From: Mayamaea pseudoterrestris
Lineage: Eukaryota > Bacillariophyta > Bacillariophyceae > Sellaphorales > Sellaphoraceae
NCBI GenBank assembly: GCA_027923505.1
Contig: BROI01000011.1
Span: 62,001 to 126,000, forward strand
Length of the DNA stretch: 64,000 nt
Direction of reading: 5' to 3'
Of the stretch, positions 9,499 through 20,835 are shown piece by piece (position 1 is the first letter of the stretch; each line of letters begins with the position of its first letter). Made by a program: the position numbers and the translations under genes. The notes under the pieces were generated by a model. That model had not been told where the DNA came from. It worked only from the letters and a program-made list of their open reading frames with translations, and ran no database searches.

Positions 9499-12400
9499 CT
9501 AGCTGATTATGCAATCAGACTCGTTCGGTTTCCGCCCAGCGCTACTACGTTGACGTTCTTGAATCGTTGCCAATTCATCGCCTTGTGTACACATACGGCC
9601 GTCGATTTGGCCCGCCTGAGATTGCGAAAACGTTTCGGCTTCCTGTGCTTGCCTTTGCATGTTAACCCCTTTCGACGAATTGCTACCGCTACTCTTGGTC
9701 GGACCGAGCGAGAGTGCGGCAGAAGTGACACCGCCAATCACAGCACCAGTAGCCGTCGCGACTCCTTGCGCGGCCGATGTCACTGCACCAGCTCCTTCGT
9801 GGGCGGCGCCTCGAACAATAGCCGTTGTGCCAGTCACAAGCTGCTCTCCCGTATTTTGCACGCCGAAAACTACGCCGCGCGTATCGTCGCGAACGTCGTC
9901 TATCAAACGTGCCGCCACCGTCTTGGAACCTTCCTCCAGCTCCTCTTTTCGGTAATCTAGCGCCTGTAACGCAGCGTATATGCGTGCTTCTTGAAGCACG
10001 CGATGCTTTTTCAGCCATGGCATAAAGGCCTGCACAAAGACTTGTCGCCACGCAGCTCCAGCTGGATTAACAAACGACTTGGACTTGATCCGCATCAAGC
10101 ACATTTGCGTAATGCGCTCTATGTAGGGATGTCTATGAGCCTCATGAACCAGCAGCTCCTTGACAAAGTGGATTGGAACTGCGTCAAATGCATAACCGCC
10201 AACGTGAACATTCGGCGAAAGATACGGCACGTCAATCCGACCAACCCAGAATACAGCTGCCAAGAGAAATTGAGTAATGCGTCCAATCAAGACACTCGCA
10301 CCCAATCCAATGAACCAGCATTCGAGCGCCAATGTGCCAATGTTGTAGGATCGAGGATGAGTCCGATAGAAGCCACGAAAGCTCCGACGACAAGTTTTTG
10401 TCAGTAGCGTTTTGAATAAAATAGTGATCGTGAGTCCCAGACCCCATCCGAGAACTCTCAGCATGAACGTCTGACTAAATTCCCATATGAAAAGAAAAAT
10501 AAATAAGGCCACGAGGGCCCAAAACAAGATGGCAGCTCCAACTAGACCGTAAATTGCGTTTCCAGTGTTCATGTGCGTCTGTAGTTGCGAAGAAAGAGAG
10601 AGGCGTGAGCATGAAGTGACTGTTGTAGCACACACGCATCCTATTAGGAACAACGTACCGTATCAATTGCCGTCCTATACAATCGAAAGTACGGCGAGCC
10701 AAGACTAGCAAGCTGGCCAGTTCGAAACTTCATGATTGTCGAACATGCGCTAGGAATATAGAGCGCAACTAGAAGGACTATGACGACTATCACGACAAAG
10801 TCCGCTGGATAGAATGCTGTCTCAATGTTCTGCCTCGTAGGAATTAGTCTGTTCGATACAAGAGTCAAGATGTGGATGGCGTGAGCAACAGGTATGACGC
10901 TGGCATCAGCAGGTGAGTTCACACAAATCTTCACCAGACTTACTGCATTACCCAGTCTGGCGTTTCAGGCGCTAGCTCAATTCGCTTGTCCTCGCAATAT
11001 TGTGCCAGTCTCTCAGTGAACGTGAATGATCCAAACCTTCAAGTAAGAGAACAAAAGGTGAGCATAGCCGAGCAGCCATAGTCGTCACGGTTTTCACACG
11101 CAATGACATACCCAAGTAAAATGCCAAGTACAACCTGCGCCGTCTGGAAGACAAGGATTCTTGTTGGAATCCATAGCCCTTCCGTATCGAACAACTGTCG
11201 CGAGTAGATTTTCTTGGCCGTCCAGAGAAATCCACCCGCAGGCTCATCGCCACAGCCCCGCAATACGAAATTGAGCATGGTCTTGTCCAAACTGGCTTGT
11301 CGCACACTCAGTTGTGCAGTGGACATGGAAATACGTATGTTAAATTTAGATTCCGATGCATGGAGGAACATTGCGTTCTGCAGTGTTCTGTTGAGCTTTC
11401 GTGATGCTGCCTGTTTCAAACGAAACTCGCCGATGGTATTCGACGTGGACGTCAAGGTTCGCAGAAACAATGGAGCATCGTCTGGACATTGGATCAGACT
11501 CATACAAAACTGAAAACAAAAACCAACCACAAGTATAGCACCGGCGACAAACGTCGTCCGCTGGAGATGCTGCCAGAATGCAACGTCAACCAACTCTTCC
11601 GCCGCATTGTATGGAGTGGTTCGTCCTTGCTTAAAGCGAGTCACAACAAGTGGCGGCACGACAAGATACACCACCGTAAGCAGTACAATAACAACCAACC
11701 GTCCCGGCTTCCGTCCGCGCGCCGCATTCCCAAGTGATAGCGGGCCCATGATAACTAATCCAAACAGTGTCGCACAGACAGCAAAGGCGAACCATTGCCA
11801 TAGCACTTTGGCAAAGATGCAGCCAAAGCTGTCAACGTCCGCCGACCCATACTTTTCACACGGAACCGCCACCAAGGTTCGTGCAAGCGCAATGTATGAG
11901 AGCGTCATGAGAATGTAAAACACCCAAATCATGATTACCATGTGAATGGAGGAGTGTGCATCAACGACGTAGTCAATGCCCGTGTGGTCAACCATTGGAA
12001 TATTTTTGTCGCTTTCGCTACTTGCTTTGAAAGTATTTGCAGCGTCAGAATCATGGCTCAATGGGATTGACTCGACGGCGTCACTACTAATCTTCTGCTG
12101 CTCTTCGTCAAAGGCCTCGCCTTGCGTGTTGGCAAGTCTACTCTTCGTCTTTTGTGGATTGTCGTCAATTACCTTCGCAACATTTAGTCCATCGATGCCT
12201 TTGCTGCCTTGAGCATCGCCATAGGTATTCGGAATATAATCCTCTTGCTCAAATACATCGTAAAACAGCGTCGTCAATCGATGCTCATGTCCAACTTGCC
12301 ATTCCTGAATGTCGCTCGTCAAGGCCTGCAGCAGTGCCTCCTCGTCGAATCGTCCCGAGTCGGTCGTTGCAGCCTGCACCATGCTCTGCAAAAGCGTTAC

Positions 12401-13375
12401 ATCCTGCGACAATTCTAGCTCCCCAACCTCTATCAAAATGCCTTCGACAAGGTCAATGGTCAGAATGGGCGGCCATTCGTTTCCATCTAGTCCGTTTTGG
12501 TCACGAGGTTGATCCTGCATCGAACCAACATCCTTCAACATCATTCGCAAGCCACTCGACAACAAGCTTGATGGAACTTCGTCTCGTGGATCCACTGCTG
12601 CAAGAACTGATTCTTCGGCGGATTGCTGCTGTTTTTTCTGCTGATAGTTGCGAGCAAATTGCGCCAGCGTTGGAATGAGCAAAACGGCGAAAAGCTGCAC
12701 AATGTCGAAATAGGCTTCCGGAACGTCATCGTCGCTCAAGTGAATCATCGGATCGACAACCTTTGCAGACTTGCTACTACCACCGACTGTAGTTTGATGC
12801 GTTTCATCTGCATTTCTACTTGCACTACTAGCAGTAAAGTGTCCGTCCCATGCTTCCACCTCATCTTGTGCTGCAGCAGAAACGACATGCAACGAAGCGC
12901 TCCCCTTTTCGCTGAGGCGGCTGCTTGCACCATTCAGAATGGACGACTCGAACGGCTGCTGCTGATTGCTATGACTGCTTGAATTATCGCTACTTTCATG
13001 TCGTTTGCGATTCCTTCCTCCTCGCTTCTTCTTCTTTTTTGCTGCGACTCGTTCCATGCCTTGCCTCGCAATAACTTCCTGCAACATCAATTCGGCGCGC
13101 GTCGTTCCAGCCAATCCATTCACTAATTCTCTCGCTTGACGCCTCGATATTTTGATTCCATACCGACTCGTCAATAGTCGCTGCACATCGACACTTCCAA
13201 CGAGTCCATTGTCGCGTGGATGCTCGCAGGTTTGCAGCAAGGCGCTCAGATATTCCAGTTCCTTGGCGTCGGCAAAGGCCCCAACGTTTCGCTGAAAGTG
13301 AATGCCGGTTCTGCTTGTCGTAGATGCTGCTGCTGCATTGCTACTGCTGCTGGATGTTGCAGTAGATGAAGACAT
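9499..13375 (-). CDS. Large multi-pass membrane protein, STRA6-like
   Basis: Four exons: 13375-11112, 11036-10944, 10848-10659 and 10578-9499. The introns (75, 95 and 80 bp; GTATGT, GTAAGT and GTACGT donors) all keep the frame, giving 1208 residues. The N-terminal part is Ser/Ala-rich with an EF-hand-like helical region (residues about 25-90) and a Lys-rich block. A first span lies near 225-245, then an acidic loop, then many spans from about 495 to the end of the membrane part near 960. The C-terminal block has the order FVKELLVHEAHRHPYIER (about 990-1003) and AGAAWRQVFVQAFMPWLKKH. By eye this parallels the C-terminal region of the vertebrate retinol receptor STRA6 (FLKIEV...HP, then ARWGLAYTLL). 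The last 150 residues are hydrophilic. It is probably a member of an expanded diatom family; ligand unknown. Another reading is simply an uncharacterised polytopic family. Confidence 0.72.
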
Positions 13376-13741
13376 GATGGTACTGTACTGAAGAACTTGT
13401 AAATGCTCTTGGAGAGAAAACTGGAAGCAAGATCCTGATGTTGCTGTTCGCGGATGAATCCTGCACGCCGCGCCGCCGCGACGGCCTCCAACGAAACAGC
13501 TGAAAAAGTCAAAATGTCATGAATGTTGTGGTTTTCATGTCCGTTGTTGAACACGATGCGACATGAATGCTTCAGGAACTTGTGCATCCATCATCCGGCA
13601 CCATGATGCCATGATGGCTTGTCACAATCGTCGCGTCACAGCCAACCAACACTATTGCTTGGCGACAAACTAATAAGTCGCATACAGAACACAGAACTGC
13701 ATAAACATTTATAATCATTAACAAGACGCTAGATTTTGTAA
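13376..13741. promoter_or_regulatory. Divergent promoter region of STRA6-like and NRT2 genes
   Basis: 366 bp between divergent start codons. The nitrate transporter promoter is expected here and is probably nitrogen-regulated, as NRT2 genes usually are, but no motif can be named from sequence alone. Confidence 0.4.
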
Positions 13742-15530
13742 ATGAGTCCAGAACCTGAAACTGAAACTGCTCCAGAGGCTGCCGAGCAATCGGCAACCAT
13801 TACTATTGACAATGGCAATGACGCCGACATGATGGTCGAAAAGCCATGGTAAGATAATGCAAGCGAGCATTCTGCTAGATAACGGAAAAGAAGAAGCTTC
13901 GTCGTCACCAAACATGTCAATGCAGTATCCGTTTTTGGAAGCGCTCATTCATTCGTTCGTTCGATCCACTCACATTATCGCGCCACTCTCACTCTCACTC
14001 TCATGCTAATCAAGGAAAAAGTATTCCACCTACGCACTAGCCATTGATCCCGACCAAAACGACAAGGCTGTTGCATTCAAGGTTTGCAGCTCGACTCGTC
14101 CGCACATGCGCGTCTTTCACTGCGCCTGGTGGTCACATTTCAATTCCTTTTTTCTTTGGTTCAGCATTACGCCACTGCTGGTGGAGATTCGAGACTCGCT
14201 CAACTTGACCAAGGAGCAAGTATGGACGTCATCCATTCTTGGTGTGAGTGGAAGTACCATTATGCGCTTCATGCTCGGGCCGCTGTCCGACAAGTATGGA
14301 GCACGCACCTTGATGAGTCTCATTTTGATTTCGGCCGCCATTCCGACGGCCTGCACAGGACTGATTCAGAGTGCCAATGGATTGTATATTTTGAGGTTAT
14401 TTATAGGAATTGCGGTGAGTTGATTAAATAGTGAAATCCGCTGGTGAAAAAGCCGTCAAGGTTGACTTAATTCACCATTTGCTCTTACTCTTGCACACAC
14501 ACAGGGCGGCAGCTTTGTCACGTGCCAGTACTGGTTGAGCATGATGTTTGCCAAGCAAATTGTTGGCACCGTCAATGGCATTGGAGCCGGCTGGGGAAAT
14601 ACGGGAGGAGGAGCCTCGCAACTCATTATTGGAACCGCGCTCTTTCCGCTCTTTCAGGACGTGTTCTTCAATGGCAATTCAAACTTGGCGTGGAGAACCG
14701 TTTGCATTGTACCAGCCGTAATTGCCATTATGACTGGCATTACCGTATACTTTATCAGTGACGACGCACCAAAGGGCAACTACCGCGAGTTGCAGCGCCG
14801 CGGCTGCATGCCGGAAATTTCGGCTTCTGCATCGTTTCGATCCGGTGCCATTAATTTCAATTCATGGATCTTGTTCTTTCAATATGCCTGCTGCCTTGGC
14901 GTGGAACTGACAATGTACAATGCGGCTGCCTTGTACTTTGCTGATGAGTTTGGTCAATCCACGGGAAAGGCAGCTGCGATTGCGAGCACGTTCGGCTGGA
15001 TGAACATTTTTTCGCGCGGCAGTGGCGGATACGCCAGTGACTGGGCTAATAAGAAAATGGGAATGCGAGGTCGATTGATTGTGCAAACGACGTTTTTAGC
15101 GTTGGAGGGCGCCATTCTGTTGGTGTTTGCGAATGCAAAGTCACTGGCTGGCTCGATTGTGGCCATGACGGTGTTTTGTTTGTTCGCGCAGGCAGCGTCG
15201 GGTTCGTCGTTTGGGATTGTTCCGTACATTAATCCGCAAAACACTGGAAGTGTCTCGGGAATTGTCGGCGCCGGTGGCAATGTGTGTGCTATCGGTTTTG
15301 GGCTGGGCTTTCGGCAGCTATCCTACAAGCAAGCGTTCACGCTCATGGGAAGTCTAGTGCTGGTAAGTTCGCTTCTATCAGCTTTTGTAAATATCAAGGG
15401 ACATCGCGGTATTCTATTTGGACAGGATGAAAATCCCCGCAACGCTGCTCCAGAACCACAGTCGACGTTAATGGTACCGGAAAAGGACCCAGAAACTGCG
15501 GCACCGGATAGCGACAAGGCCAAGGCATGA
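13742..15530 (+). CDS. NRT2: High-affinity nitrate/nitrite transporter, NRT2 family (MFS)
   Basis: Three exons: 13742-13848, 14015-14414 and 14505-15530 (introns of 166 and 90 bp), 510 residues. It is a major facilitator that brings nitrate across the plasma membrane by proton symport. PHMRVFHCAWWSHFNSFFLW opens the first span as in NRT2 proteins. LGPLSDKYGARTL is the MFS loop 2-3 signature. The two nitrate signatures are present: AGWGNTGGGAS (about residues 197-207, TM5) and GIVGAGGNVCAIGFG (about 421-435, TM11). Length fits the family. The acidic N-terminus and the Pro/Glu-rich C-terminus are cytosolic tails. A later ATG in exon 3 would lose the first spans and is rejected as the start. Confidence 0.93.
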
Positions 15531-15892
15531 TGACGCCAATTTTGGTTTGCTTTTTTGAAGTTTTTTCGCGCTTAAAGCGTCATAGTTAAGCATTTCGATT
15601 TTGTTTACACTTTTGTTACAAAGGTTTGGTGTTTAGGCTCATTGCATGCGTATATTCTAACTCGAATTACGTGCGGAGCAACTAAAGTTGCAATGCGCCG
15701 GCTTGCTTGCATGAAACGCCCGTCGATCCACCCGACGCCAATTCGGACGCCTGCCGGTTCCAGTCACGTTACGACACTCACTGTAATCGTCGGACGGCTT
15801 CACCATGGACGAGCATCATCAAACGGCCGCCCATTCAAGTCTCTCAGAATGTCCTTCCTTTGTATTGTAAATTCTATACTACAGCGATATAA
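15531..15892. other. Intergenic region, nothing recognised
   Basis: 362 bp between two plus-strand genes, holding the 3' UTR of NRT2 and the promoter of the coiled-coil protein. No coding or structural signal was seen. Confidence 0.4.
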
Positions 15893-17206
15893 ATGACTCC
15901 TTCCAATTCCTTCACAAATACAGCATCATCCTTGCGATGGCGAGCTCGTCTGACCAAGGACGCCACGACGACTCCCAATGACGATTCCAATCTGTTGACT
16001 CTCTCCACGACGACTTCGTTTGATTCCGTCACATCCATGAAACCATCATCGAAACGATGGACTCGACAACGAATCATTCAACGAATAATATTTTTCATTT
16101 GCAGTCTCTGCATAGTTTCATCGCTCTACAGTTTGCTGGCGAGTCGCACCATCTTTGTTTGCGTCACGGCTGGCTTGAGCGTCTTTTCGACGCTGGTGTT
16201 AGTGCGGCAACGACTACTACTATCGCATGCTCCAACCGTTAAATCACAATATATTTCCATGAGAAAGCAGCTCCAGTCGTTGCGACTCAAGAATGAACGG
16301 CTGCTGCAGCAGTCGAGTCAATTGGAGGATGACGCGGAAAAGATGAAAACGTTGGAGCAGCAGTTGAAATTACTAGCAGCACGAGGAGCCAAAAGTACTG
16401 CTGCTGCTGCAACTGCTAGCAATCAGCAACACAATGCAAGCAGCCTAACGACGACTGTCTTGCAGTATGCCAAGCTCCAGCAGCAACTGATCAACTTGCT
16501 GGCGACGCAGGTTCAATCCACCATGCTCAAGGCGTTGGTGCTGGCGCATCATGTCGACGATGACGAAAAGGCGACGAAATCATTGCAGCAGCAGCTTGTT
16601 CCACCAATGTATCGATTAAGGATGGAGCAACTTGACCGGCTCGTCAAAAAGCTTCACACCATTCCTGGAGTGACGAGCGTTCACACCGCGTACCTGCAAG
16701 ACTTGCTTCATTGGGAACCGCCACGAACAATTGCTGCCAATGACAACGATGGCGACGACAATGACAATATACAAGCGCACCGCCGCTACGAGACTGCTCT
16801 CGCTGAACATGACAATGGCGAATGCACCAAGCTCGTCCCAATATTGATGCATCAAGTGGAAATGGACGCGACGCTGCAAACGTTGTCTTGCAACAAGTCC
16901 AGGCAAAAGCTAGCCTTTGGAACGACGCCGCGGGGCACCCATGCGTTCTTCACACCCTTTCGCAAGGATTATCATGTCACTGATAACGATGATGCAACTA
17001 CGAAGAATACTAGTCTTGGATCAAAGCCGACGAATCGACAACAACCACCGGTGGTGGTATTTGGTATGCACATTGACGGCATGGTCCATTCACGAGTAAA
17101 GGAAGGATTGGAAGGAAAGGAAGGCGACCGATGGAACGGAAAGGAGACGGTGGTTGATCGTCCAAGAACCAAACCAAGCCCAAAGGGAAGTTTGCATAGT
17201 TGTTGA
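15893..17206 (+). CDS. Two-span coiled-coil membrane protein, unknown function
   Basis: 437 residues, single exon. After a Ser/Thr-rich N-terminus there are two adjacent hydrophobic segments, IIQRIIFFICSLCIVSSLYSLL and TIFVCVTAGLSVFSTLVLV (about residues 63-100), forming a hairpin. A coiled coil with clear heptads follows (RKQLQSLRLKNERLLQQSSQ, about 123-165), then Gln-rich helices and MEQLDRLVKKLHTIPGVTSV. The C-terminal 120 residues are polar and low in structure. The pattern suggests both ends in the cytosol, with the coiled coil available for oligomerisation or tethering. No domain family recognised. Confidence 0.72.
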   Translation: MTPSNSFTNTASSLRWRARLTKDATTTPNDDSNLLTLSTTTSFDSVTSMKPSSKRWTRQRIIQRIIFFICSLCIVSSLYSLLASRTIFVCVTAGLSVFSTLVLVRQRLLLSHAPTVKSQYISMRKQLQSLRLKNERLLQQSSQLEDDAEKMKTLEQQLKLLAARGAKSTAAAATASNQQHNASSLTTTVLQYAKLQQQLINLLATQVQSTMLKALVLAHHVDDDEKATKSLQQQLVPPMYRLRMEQLDRLVKKLHTIPGVTSVHTAYLQDLLHWEPPRTIAANDNDGDDNDNIQAHRRYETALAEHDNGECTKLVPILMHQVEMDATLQTLSCNKSRQKLAFGTTPRGTHAFFTPFRKDYHVTDNDDATTKNTSLGSKPTNRQQPPVVVFGMHIDGMVHSRVKEGLEGKEGDRWNGKETVVDRPRTKPSPKGSLHSC

Positions 17207-18559
17207 CGAATGTGTGTCATTACCACTGGGCAGTTTATGTTCGCGAAGCTAGTAAATGGACTGTACATTTATTTCGATTTACAGTTAAGCGTTGGTGATA
17301 GTTTCGATTAGCTCCTTGATCAAGAGCTCTACATGGACGATGACACTAAATGTTCATAAACCGCCGAGGTATGCGCGTCGAAATAACGTCATTGCAGCCC
17401 AAATCGAACGATGGCTCCTTGTCATCAGGGCAAGAGTCGTAGCTATCGTGAAGCTGGATCTGACACATTGTAAGACCGTGGAAAGTGGAAATACTCGCAG
17501 CGCGCAGCTTCACTCAGTTACCATCGCATCATCACTTTCTCTAAAAGCTTCCAAGAAGAGCGTCGCTCGCATGACTGGACTCTCTAGTCGAGGACTTTGT
17601 TTTAGAGCCATGAGCTTGCTTCTTCGCCAATTTTTGGATGGCGATCCGGACGACGATGTTTCGCTTGAGAGGTGCATGGAGTCGTCGCTGTTGAGCCGGG
17701 GTCGCTTGACTTGATGGACCGAAACGCTGGAAGGACTATCCGTAAGGTGCTTGCGATCCATATTGGTAAATAGGTAGGCCATGATTGTTTCGAAGGGGTT
17801 GGATGCTATTGTGAGACGGGAGTTGTCCGGCAGTCCGGCAGAGCAAATCAACGAAAGAACACTCCATCCTTCGGTTTCACGACTGTCGGTCACTAATGAT
17901 ATTCTTCGCTTAACCATCAACGACTAGTGCCTCGAGTACAGATATGCCCCAGCGGATAACTCCGTCATCGACAAAATATCTACATTGCCCGGCATGACCG
18001 ATTTGATACAATGACGGAGTCGTAAAGCCAATTTAGGCCAATCATGTTGCGTCGAATGATCGATGGAATGTCAAATGCGCGAGCCCCAAAGTCATTCGGT
18101 CATACTCGTATCATTATCCCTTCACCTAACGATTTGACTATTCCTCCAGTAGCAATACCGTCGGTAGGAGGAAACGCAATTAGCTGCAAACCGCGCTTTC
18201 TGTAGTAGAATGTTTACAAATTATGTGTTGTCGTCTGGCAGCTCAGCTCATTTACAAAATTGGATCTCAATACACATGCGATTGGCAATCCTAGGGGAAG
18301 ATGCGACATGTGCCAACGCTTTCGAAGTATTTACAACCAGGAGAGAAAGGAGCTTTCTAAAAAGGACCTACAGATCGTCATTTGTCCATTCACCAGTCCA
18401 GTGGTGAACTGCGCTATGTTACGACGTAAAGTGTACTTGTACCAGAGTTGTCAGCTGTCATTTTTCGACGGGCACCCATGTTCTTTCTGATAAGTCAAAT
18501 CAGTTTCTATATATGGACGACGACGAGTGTCAATTTTATCTATGTGCAACAGTAATCAA
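17207..18559. other. Gene-poor stretch with one doubtful small ORF
   Basis: About 1.35 kb between convergent genes. One 136-codon minus-strand frame (17510-17920) is listed separately. The rest shows only short frames without coding character and no repeats that I can see. Confidence 0.4.
17510..17920 (-). CDS. Possible small Ser-rich protein
   Basis: 136 residues from an ATG. The first half has a mixed, protein-like composition (LVTDSRETEGWSVLSLI, then SNPFETIMAYLFTNMDRKHL); the second half is Ser-rich with a basic patch (HQVKRPRLNSDD) that could be a nuclear signal. No domain is recognised, and it could equally be an exon of a longer gene or a chance frame. Confidence 0.35.
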   Translation of the reverse strand: MMVKRRISLVTDSRETEGWSVLSLICSAGLPDNSRLTIASNPFETIMAYLFTNMDRKHLTDSPSSVSVHQVKRPRLNSDDSMHLSSETSSSGSPSKNWRRSKLMALKQSPRLESPVMRATLFLEAFRESDDAMVTE

Positions 18560-20448
18560 CTAGAGAATCTCGATAATCTCCGGCACTTTTTTGGCAAAGG
18601 TAGGCGGAGGCTTCATCGTACGAATAACATCGAGAGCACTTAGCTTGGCACCGGATGTTGGAGGATTAGGAGCATTGGTGGTGAAAGCGGCAGCAGCTCC
18701 AGTAGCAAATGTGACAATCTTGGTCGCGGTGGCTGGCCCATCCACAACGATAACGCAGTCGTCGTCATCACTATTGTCGTCTACATTGGTCACATCAGCT
18801 GGATGCTGCAACGTCCAGGCATCGTGAGCTTTCAAAAAGGCAAGCGGAACGCCATTCTTGTTTTGCTCCTTTAAGTTGAACATGACATCCTGGAGCGATT
18901 CAATGACCTCCGTGAGCCAAGCATAAGAAGGACTTATCGTTGCCGCTGCATTCAAAGCCGCCGCAGCTGAGTTTTTTGATACTCCAGTGGCAGCGGCAGC
19001 GTCCGCTTTTGCTGACTCACCGCAAATGCGGGGGACGACGCAATCAACAAAGTACGCTCGTGGAAGGTCGCGAAACCATTTCATGGACCGCTTTTCCAAC
19101 TGCAGCAATTCAATCAGTTTCATCTTGGCGTCTGAATTCGTCGCCACCGTGCTCAATACTTGTCGCGTTGCATCATGATTCAAAATCCACGACGAAGCAA
19201 ACATGGCTGGATCCGTTCGCCAAACGTCCAGACTCCCGCTTTGGAGCTGCTTCAACTGTTCATCTTCAATCGCGCGTCGGCGCTTGCGAGCGTCCTCCTT
19301 GCGCGACACTTCGGATTGGCGACGTGCTTCATCCATCTTCTTGGCTTCGTCTAGCTCCTCGCGCGTAGTAATAATGTCAATCATGACAGAGTCGACTGAA
19401 ACATGCATCTGTTGCGTTGCTGGTACTTTGGCAAAGACTGGATGCTTGCGTGGTGGAGCTTGTCGTTGTTGCTCCTGCTGCTTGGCGACTAGTTTTCGAA
19501 TCGATGTGAGCACTTCGAATGTATCCGAAAATCCCATACCTTGCAACTGTCCTAGCAAATGTCGTTCCTGATCGTTATGTGGCACTTCATCGGGCAGTGC
19601 GTACTCCGTTTTGACGTAGACTGGAGCCGTTCCCGGTGCTGCTGCAGCTGCGTGAAAAGAATTGTTTGAAAACGAGTTTGCAAAAGCCATCTGGTCTTGA
19701 TGATGGTTCGCAGCCGCCCCGACTGCGTCATAATCCAGTCGCCCATGTACATGCCGTCGCTTAGGAGACTTTTGCCGCGAGCGAGGAACTGAAAAAGCAG
19801 CCCCATCCGTAGTCAAATCAAAGCTTGTCCGTTTCCGCGAGTTTGGACTAGCCATTGCTCCAGGAGTAGCTTTGCTTTCGGCTGCATGAGACATTGAATG
19901 ATGCATGTTCGGCATGGCAGCATTAGCTTGTCGGACGGCAGACGCAAAGGCTGGAGATTGCATCGTGCTTGTGGCTGCTCCAGCCGTCACGCTGGCGTAG
20001 CTTGGTGCAGCCGCCGCCACATGCGCTGGCGGTGCAGGATTCGGAGGAAGCAGCAAGGTCGCCGCTGCCAAGGCTTGAACTGCTTCTGGATTCACAGTCG
20101 TGCAGGATTCATCCGTATAAAAGTAACTGTTGATCTTGTCAACGAGGATGTGCTTGCGGGCGCCGGAAAAGTTGCGAGGACGGCCGGACGGATGATCACA
20201 GACGAATGGTAGATCCTTGAGAGCAGTCAAAACTTTCTTCAATTGATCCACTGCAAAATTAAAAAGAGGCATTAATTAAAGTATATAAGAAAACCAACAG
20301 AAGCGCTTAATGTCGAAGTGGAGCAATGGTGAGCAGCAAGCGACTCACCCTTCAAGTCGGCGATACGTCCATAATACATGCAGTGATTTCCATATCCAAT
20401 CGTTCGGATAATCCAATCGCAAATTTCATCTGGTAATGGAGTCGTCAT
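18560..20448 (-). CDS. Putative nuclear regulatory protein with UBA-like helix region
   Basis: Two exons, 20448-20349 and 20250-18560 (98-bp intron, GTGAGT to TGCAG), 596 residues. The start MTTPLPDEICDWII is chosen because the frame joins cleanly to exon 2 as DLK-VDQLKKVL. The first 80 residues form a compact helical module ending LVDKINSYFYTDES, comparable to a SAP-type DNA-binding helix pair, but this is weak. An Ala/Pro-rich linker follows, then a basic patch (PRSRQKSPKRRHVHGR) fit for nuclear import. HLLGQLQGMGFSDTFEVLTSI resembles a UBA three-helix domain. A helical C-terminal region (RTDPAMFASSWILNHDATRQ onward) and an acidic DDNSDDDDC stretch close the protein. A role in transcription or ubiquitin-linked control is inference only. 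Confidence 0.65.
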
Positions 20449-20835
20449 TTTTATGTTAACGGCTTGAGTGAAAGCGGCTGCGATATTGAGATTTTTAGCA
20501 AGGAGACATGCAGTGAAAAACCTCACTCGCTCTTTCCCATGGTGGCGCCGACGCGTCGAATTTTTGGCGGGTGTCGCAAGGGGAGCGACGGATATCGGAT
20601 GGCGCGACTAGTTTAGCTAGCTGGTTACTGTCTACAAGGTCCAAGGGTCATTCCACAACCGAGAGCTTTACAGCTCGCAATTTAGTACAATGGCCAACGC
20701 TTTATTCGTCATATGTAGGTTTGCTTCTAGTTAGATACAATAAAAACAAGTGATCAACATCAAAATGGAAACGGCAGGCGTCGCAGCTCCCCGTCATTAC
20801 AAAACTTCGCCAGCTTTCCTCATTACGGACGGTAT
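20449..20835. other. Intergenic region, nothing recognised
   Basis: 387 bp between the end of cyclase-PDE copy A and the start of the putative nuclear protein. It must carry the promoter of the latter. A short G/C-rich patch (20549-20610) has no clear secondary structure. Confidence 0.35.

Noticed and set aside
12154-12678. 174-codon plus-strand frame
   Set aside because: Antisense shadow of exon 1 of the STRA6-like gene.
14535-15530. 331-codon nitrate transporter start within exon 3
   Set aside because: It would lack the first membrane spans and the MFS loop motif, which are encoded in frame by two upstream exons.
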